Below, in pieces: positions 60,829 through 64,000 of a stretch of DNA of 64,000 nt. The stretch is from Coenobita brevimanus. Its lineage: Eukaryota; Arthropoda; Malacostraca; Decapoda; Coenobitidae. The stretch covers positions 14,476,431 through 14,540,430 of the forward strand of contig CM064670.1 of NCBI GenBank assembly GCA_032717465.1. Direction: 5' to 3'. The notes under the pieces are model-generated. The model searched no databases. It was not told the DNA's origin and saw only the letters and a program-made list of their open reading frames with translations. Both the position numbers and the translations under genes were made by a program. How positions within the stretch are numbered: position 1 is the stretch's first letter; the number at the start of each line of letters is the position of its first letter.

Positions 60829-62725
60829 ACTCGGAATATATTACACCAGATCCGTTGTGTATAGAGATCGAGGGGGAAAAGGTAGAATTACAGCCGTGAG
60901 AGGAGAATCTTCGCATAGATGGTGCTTCCTCCTTGCCTATAGTCGAAACTGGCTTATCAGATGATCAGGAGTATATCTCTGGACATTGTATGACGAGTGA
61001 GACAGTTGTGATTGATCCGTTCACGAGTGGAATGATCCCATTACAGACTGAAATTTCAGGGTGGTCCTTTGGGTTATTCTCACCTAGTCCAGGTAGTACT
61101 TTCGCCACTATGCTGTGGCCAGGGATTATACAGATAGTCCTGAGTGAGGCAGGAGGAAAATCCAGGGTTTATGTTGCCTACATTAACGCCACGCCAGACC
61201 GGGTCAGTATATCTGGCAGGTACAGGGTGGGGACAATAGAACAGTTTGAGGAGATTATGTGGGACGAGAATCAGGAGGATGAGCAAGGGCAAATAACCAG
61301 TGTGACACAAGGAGAAGAAAGATTAACTAAGCTTTTTCTAAAAGTAGATGAGTTGTGTCCACCAGATAGCAAAGAGAATGATGCTCTCAAACGTCCAGTG
61401 CGAAAGCATCCTCAGGTGTTTGCCTTGCCTGATGAACCACTGAATATTACACCTTATTTCCTCCATCACATCAGTGCTACAGGACTGGTTGTAAACCGCC
61501 GTCCTTATAAAATACCGGTTAAGTATCATGAAATTCTTAGGCAACAGCTAAATGAACTAAAGGAGAAAATATAATATGTCCTTCTAGATCACCATACTGT
61601 TCACCCTTGGTCCCAGTGGCCAAGAAGGATGGTGGACTGAGAATCTGTCTCGATTTTCATCACTTGAATAAGCAGATAGCATCAGACCCCTTCCCATTGC
61701 CAAACATTGCACAAATTCTTTCCCAGTTAGGAGAGAATACTGTATTCAGCAGCTTGGACTTGAGGCAGGGATACCATCAGATCCCTCTGGATGAGGCGTC
61801 ACAACCGCATTTTCCTCACCAGACGCTCATTGGGAATATAATAGTCTACAGTTTGGCTTAAAAGATGCCCCGGCTGCGTTCCAAAGGATCGTTAACGAAG
61901 TTCTGATAGGACTGACAGGGCGTATCAGTCATACTTACCTGGATGACATAATTGTCTATGGTAAGGATTTTGATTCACATGTACAGAACCAAGATGAGGT
62001 CCTTGCCAGACTTAAGGGAGCTCAACTTACTCTTAAGTTGGAAAAGTGCAGTTTTTTCAAAGATGAAGTGTCTTACCTAGGACACATAATTTCTGCAGAA
62101 GGATTGCGGCCCCAGCCGGATAAAGTCTGAGCCACAAGAGAAACTGCCGTTCCTAAGACACTGAAGGAACTCCAATCTTTCTTAGGGCTAGTTAATTATT
62201 ACCGTAGATTCATAAGTGATTATGCTAAGATTGCTCTGCCTCTCACAAAGCTGACTCGTGGAAAGAAGGAAGTAAAAAACAGTAAACAAAAAATCAAGTG
62301 GAATGATGAGGCGGATCAAGCTTTTAGAAGTCTGAAAAGTAAGCTTACTGACGACATCGTACTCAAGTTTCCCTCTTTTGATAAACCATTCTATCTGACA
62401 ACTGATGCGAGTGGTACTGCGATAGGTGGGGTATTACAACAGAAAGATGAGGATGGACACCTTAGATCGCTGACATATTTTAGTAGAGCACTAAATAAAC
62501 CTGAGCTTAATTATGCCACTATCGAGCAAGAAGCCTTATGTATTGTGTATGGATTGCGGATAAATTGGCCTCTTGTCTTGGGATACAAAGTGATGGTGCA
62601 GACAGATCACCGACCCCTCACGTCGCTCTTTAATGTGAAGAAGCCTTCCGGCAGGATAGCTGGATGGCACATACAGGTTGCTGAATACAACTTAGAGGTA
62701 TCCTACCTGCCAGGACACCAGAAAT
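60829..62725 (+). pseudogene. Gypsy reverse transcriptase-RNase H, broken
   Basis: Continues pol after the LINE. A linker region (60933-61574) with GHCMTSETVVIDPFTSGMIP and INATPDRVSISGRYRVG leads to RT: VPVAKKDGGLRICLDFHHLN, FSSLDLRQGYHQIPL (61607-61800), then after a frameshift near 61800, QFGLKDAPAAFQRIV and the catalytic HTYLDDIIVYGKDFDSH (about 61930-61975), YLGHIISAEGLRPQPDKV then a stop near 62128, LQSFLGLVNYYRRFI. RNase H has PFYLTTDASGTAIGGVLQQK, NYATIEQEALCIVYGL and QTDHRPLTSLF. A TGA after YLPGHQK (about 62725) separates it from the integrase. Confidence 0.85.
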
Positions 62726-62727
62726 GA

Positions 62728-64000
62728 GTGGCTGATGCCTTGTCATGTCTTCGCAGAGAGCAAGATGAAGATACAGAACTTACAGCTGTTACGAGGGGCG
62801 TGACCAATACCGACACCGTTAGCTGGAATCTTGACGAACTGCGGAAGCAGCAAGATGCGCATCCGGTTCGGGGATCACTGAAGCGGTATCTTCGCGGAGA
62901 AGTCCCTCAGGCCCCCAAACTGACTGCCCCAGTGGAACAGTTCTCTCTCCACCAGGATGGTCTGTTGTATAGGACCGAGTCTCGTGCATACAAAGACAAT
63001 GATGTACTGCAAGTGGTTGTACCTGAACAAAGTGTGCCAGCAGCACTACACATAGCCCATCATTTGCCACTGTCAGGACATGGTGGGGCCAAGGTAACTA
63101 TTTCGCGTGCCAAAAGATTTGCATATTGGCCAACTATGGTCAAGGATATCACTAACTTGAGTCGGCACTGCACACAGTGCATTACCTCTAAGAGGTCGGG
63201 GGATGCCCTGGCTCCACTTATGAGGTACCCAGATGTGCCGGCGCCATGGTATCGGGTCCATATGGATATTATAGAACTGTTAAATATGTCTGAGGCTGGA
63301 CATAAATACTGTCTTACGGTAATGGATACACTAACCAGATTTCTTGTTGCTGAGCCACTGAGAACAAAGACGGCAGAAGAGGTAGCTCGTGTGTTTGTGG
63401 AACGAGTTGTTTGCTTTCACGGAACTCCTCAACAATTGGTCACAGACCAAGGAACTGAATTCGTGAATGCTACCTTGCGAGGCATTGTGGAAATATTGAA
63501 GCTGAAGCATGTCACTACAACCCTGCATCACCCTTCTGCAAATGGACTAGTAGAACGAGTGAACGCAACTGTCATTAAAATCTTGCGTACGATGATCGAA
63601 AGTAATGCAAACCATTGGCACCGGATGATACATTTGGCATGCATGGCTTACAATTCAGGGTATAACAGGTCGATCAGGGACTCGCCCTATTTCCTGTTGT
63701 ACCTGAGGGACCCACAGGTACCCTATGAGACAATACACGAGACTCAACCTCATTACAATGTAGATTATGCGAAACATGCTAGCAGCCATGGCCACTAAAG
63801 TATTTCAAAGATGTCAATTGTACTTGGACCGGGCTGGTACCGAGCATGAGAATTATAGGGCTTAAAAGGCTGTAGTGAAACCGATCAAGGTAGGAGACAG
63901 AGTGTATGTAAGTACGATTCCTAAACGGGGAGTTGCTAGGAAGTTACAGCCTCTCTACATGGGACCATACAGAGTCACGGAGTATGTTAGTGATGTTGTA
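62728..64000 (+). pseudogene. Gypsy integrase and C-terminal GPY/F region, runs off the window
   Basis: An open 356-codon stretch (62728-63798). The HHCC zinc region has HIAHHLPLSGHGGAK and CTQC. The catalytic core has HMDIIELL (first Asp), LVTDQGTEFVN (second Asp) and ANGLVERVNATVIKIL (Glu), the D,D-35-E pattern. After a frame break near 63795, text continues MATKVFQRCQLYLDRAG, a stop near 63865, then VKVGDRVYVSTIPK-like sequence and LQPLYMGPYRVTEYVSD, a GPY/F module. Integrase joins the cDNA to the host chromosome. The catalytic core itself appears intact. Confidence 0.86.

Larger units (their letters stand above)
54648..64000 (+). mobile_element. Ty3/Gypsy LTR retrotransposon, partial, with nested insertions
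   Basis: Plus-strand order: LTR-like region with TATA box and AATAAA, candidate primer-binding site, gag, three CCHC knuckles, protease, RT, RNase H, integrase with HHCC zinc region, and a C-terminal GPY/F-like segment running off the right edge. RT before integrase is the Ty3/Gypsy order. It is interrupted by a composite SINE (56525-56959) and a LINE B copy (57626-60817), both with target duplications. Several stops and one RT frameshift make it inactive. No envelope-like gene is visible in the window. Confidence 0.88.

Overview
The window looks like intron and intergenic DNA of a large, repeat-rich arthropod genome. A decapod crustacean, perhaps a crab, is my best inference from the mix of two-ORF LINEs, (AC)n microsatellites, composite SINEs and decayed piggyBac, Tigger and hAT elements. 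That assignment is not proven by anything here. There are no bacterial features. Most bases belong to mobile elements, nearly all broken by stops, frameshifts or nested insertions. The exceptions are an apparently intact Tc1-type transposase (4.3-5.4 kb) and two long open reverse-transcriptase frames (32.1-33.8 and 37.1-38.7 kb).

Layout. 0-13 kb: two inverted copies of a ~540 bp MITE, a host-type exon (1527-1708, minus), LINE and SINE fragments, the Tc1 element with perfect 19-bp TIRs, and a run of Tigger/pogo-like elements, two with CENP-B-type HTH remnants. 13.1-33.9 kb: five CR1/Jockey-like LINEs (A1, D1, E, A2, D2), all on the minus strand, head to tail, each junction marked by a (GT/CA)n run. 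Later insertions are nested inside them: a Tigger-like MITE, an RTE-like LINE with a 9-bp TSD, a tRNA-derived SINE, a 5S-rRNA-headed SINE and short LINE tails. 34.8-35.0 kb: a second host-type exon on the minus strand. 35.2-40.4 kb: a hAT element containing an RTE-like LINE and a 1-kb piggyBac-like MITE. 40.8-41.6 kb: a broken gene of unknown family. 42.3-45.4 kb: a decayed piggyBac with recognisable transposase. 45.9-46.8 kb: another TTAA-flanked MITE. 47-54 kb: an RTE-like LINE and composite SINEs. 54.6-64 kb: a Ty3/Gypsy LTR retrotransposon running off the right edge, interrupted by a SINE and by a 3.2-kb RTE-like LINE.

How the parts relate. The two exons are phase-compatible (phase 1 to phase 1), so much of the window may be one ~33-kb intron of an unidentified host gene read right to left. 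The LINE array suggests retrotransposition directed into (AC)n repeats, each new element landing in the tail or upstream repeat of another. The SINEs carry the 3' end of the RTE-like LINE (family B), which suggests they use its machinery. Family letters A-F are local labels only. Clade names are judgements from motifs, not from a tree.
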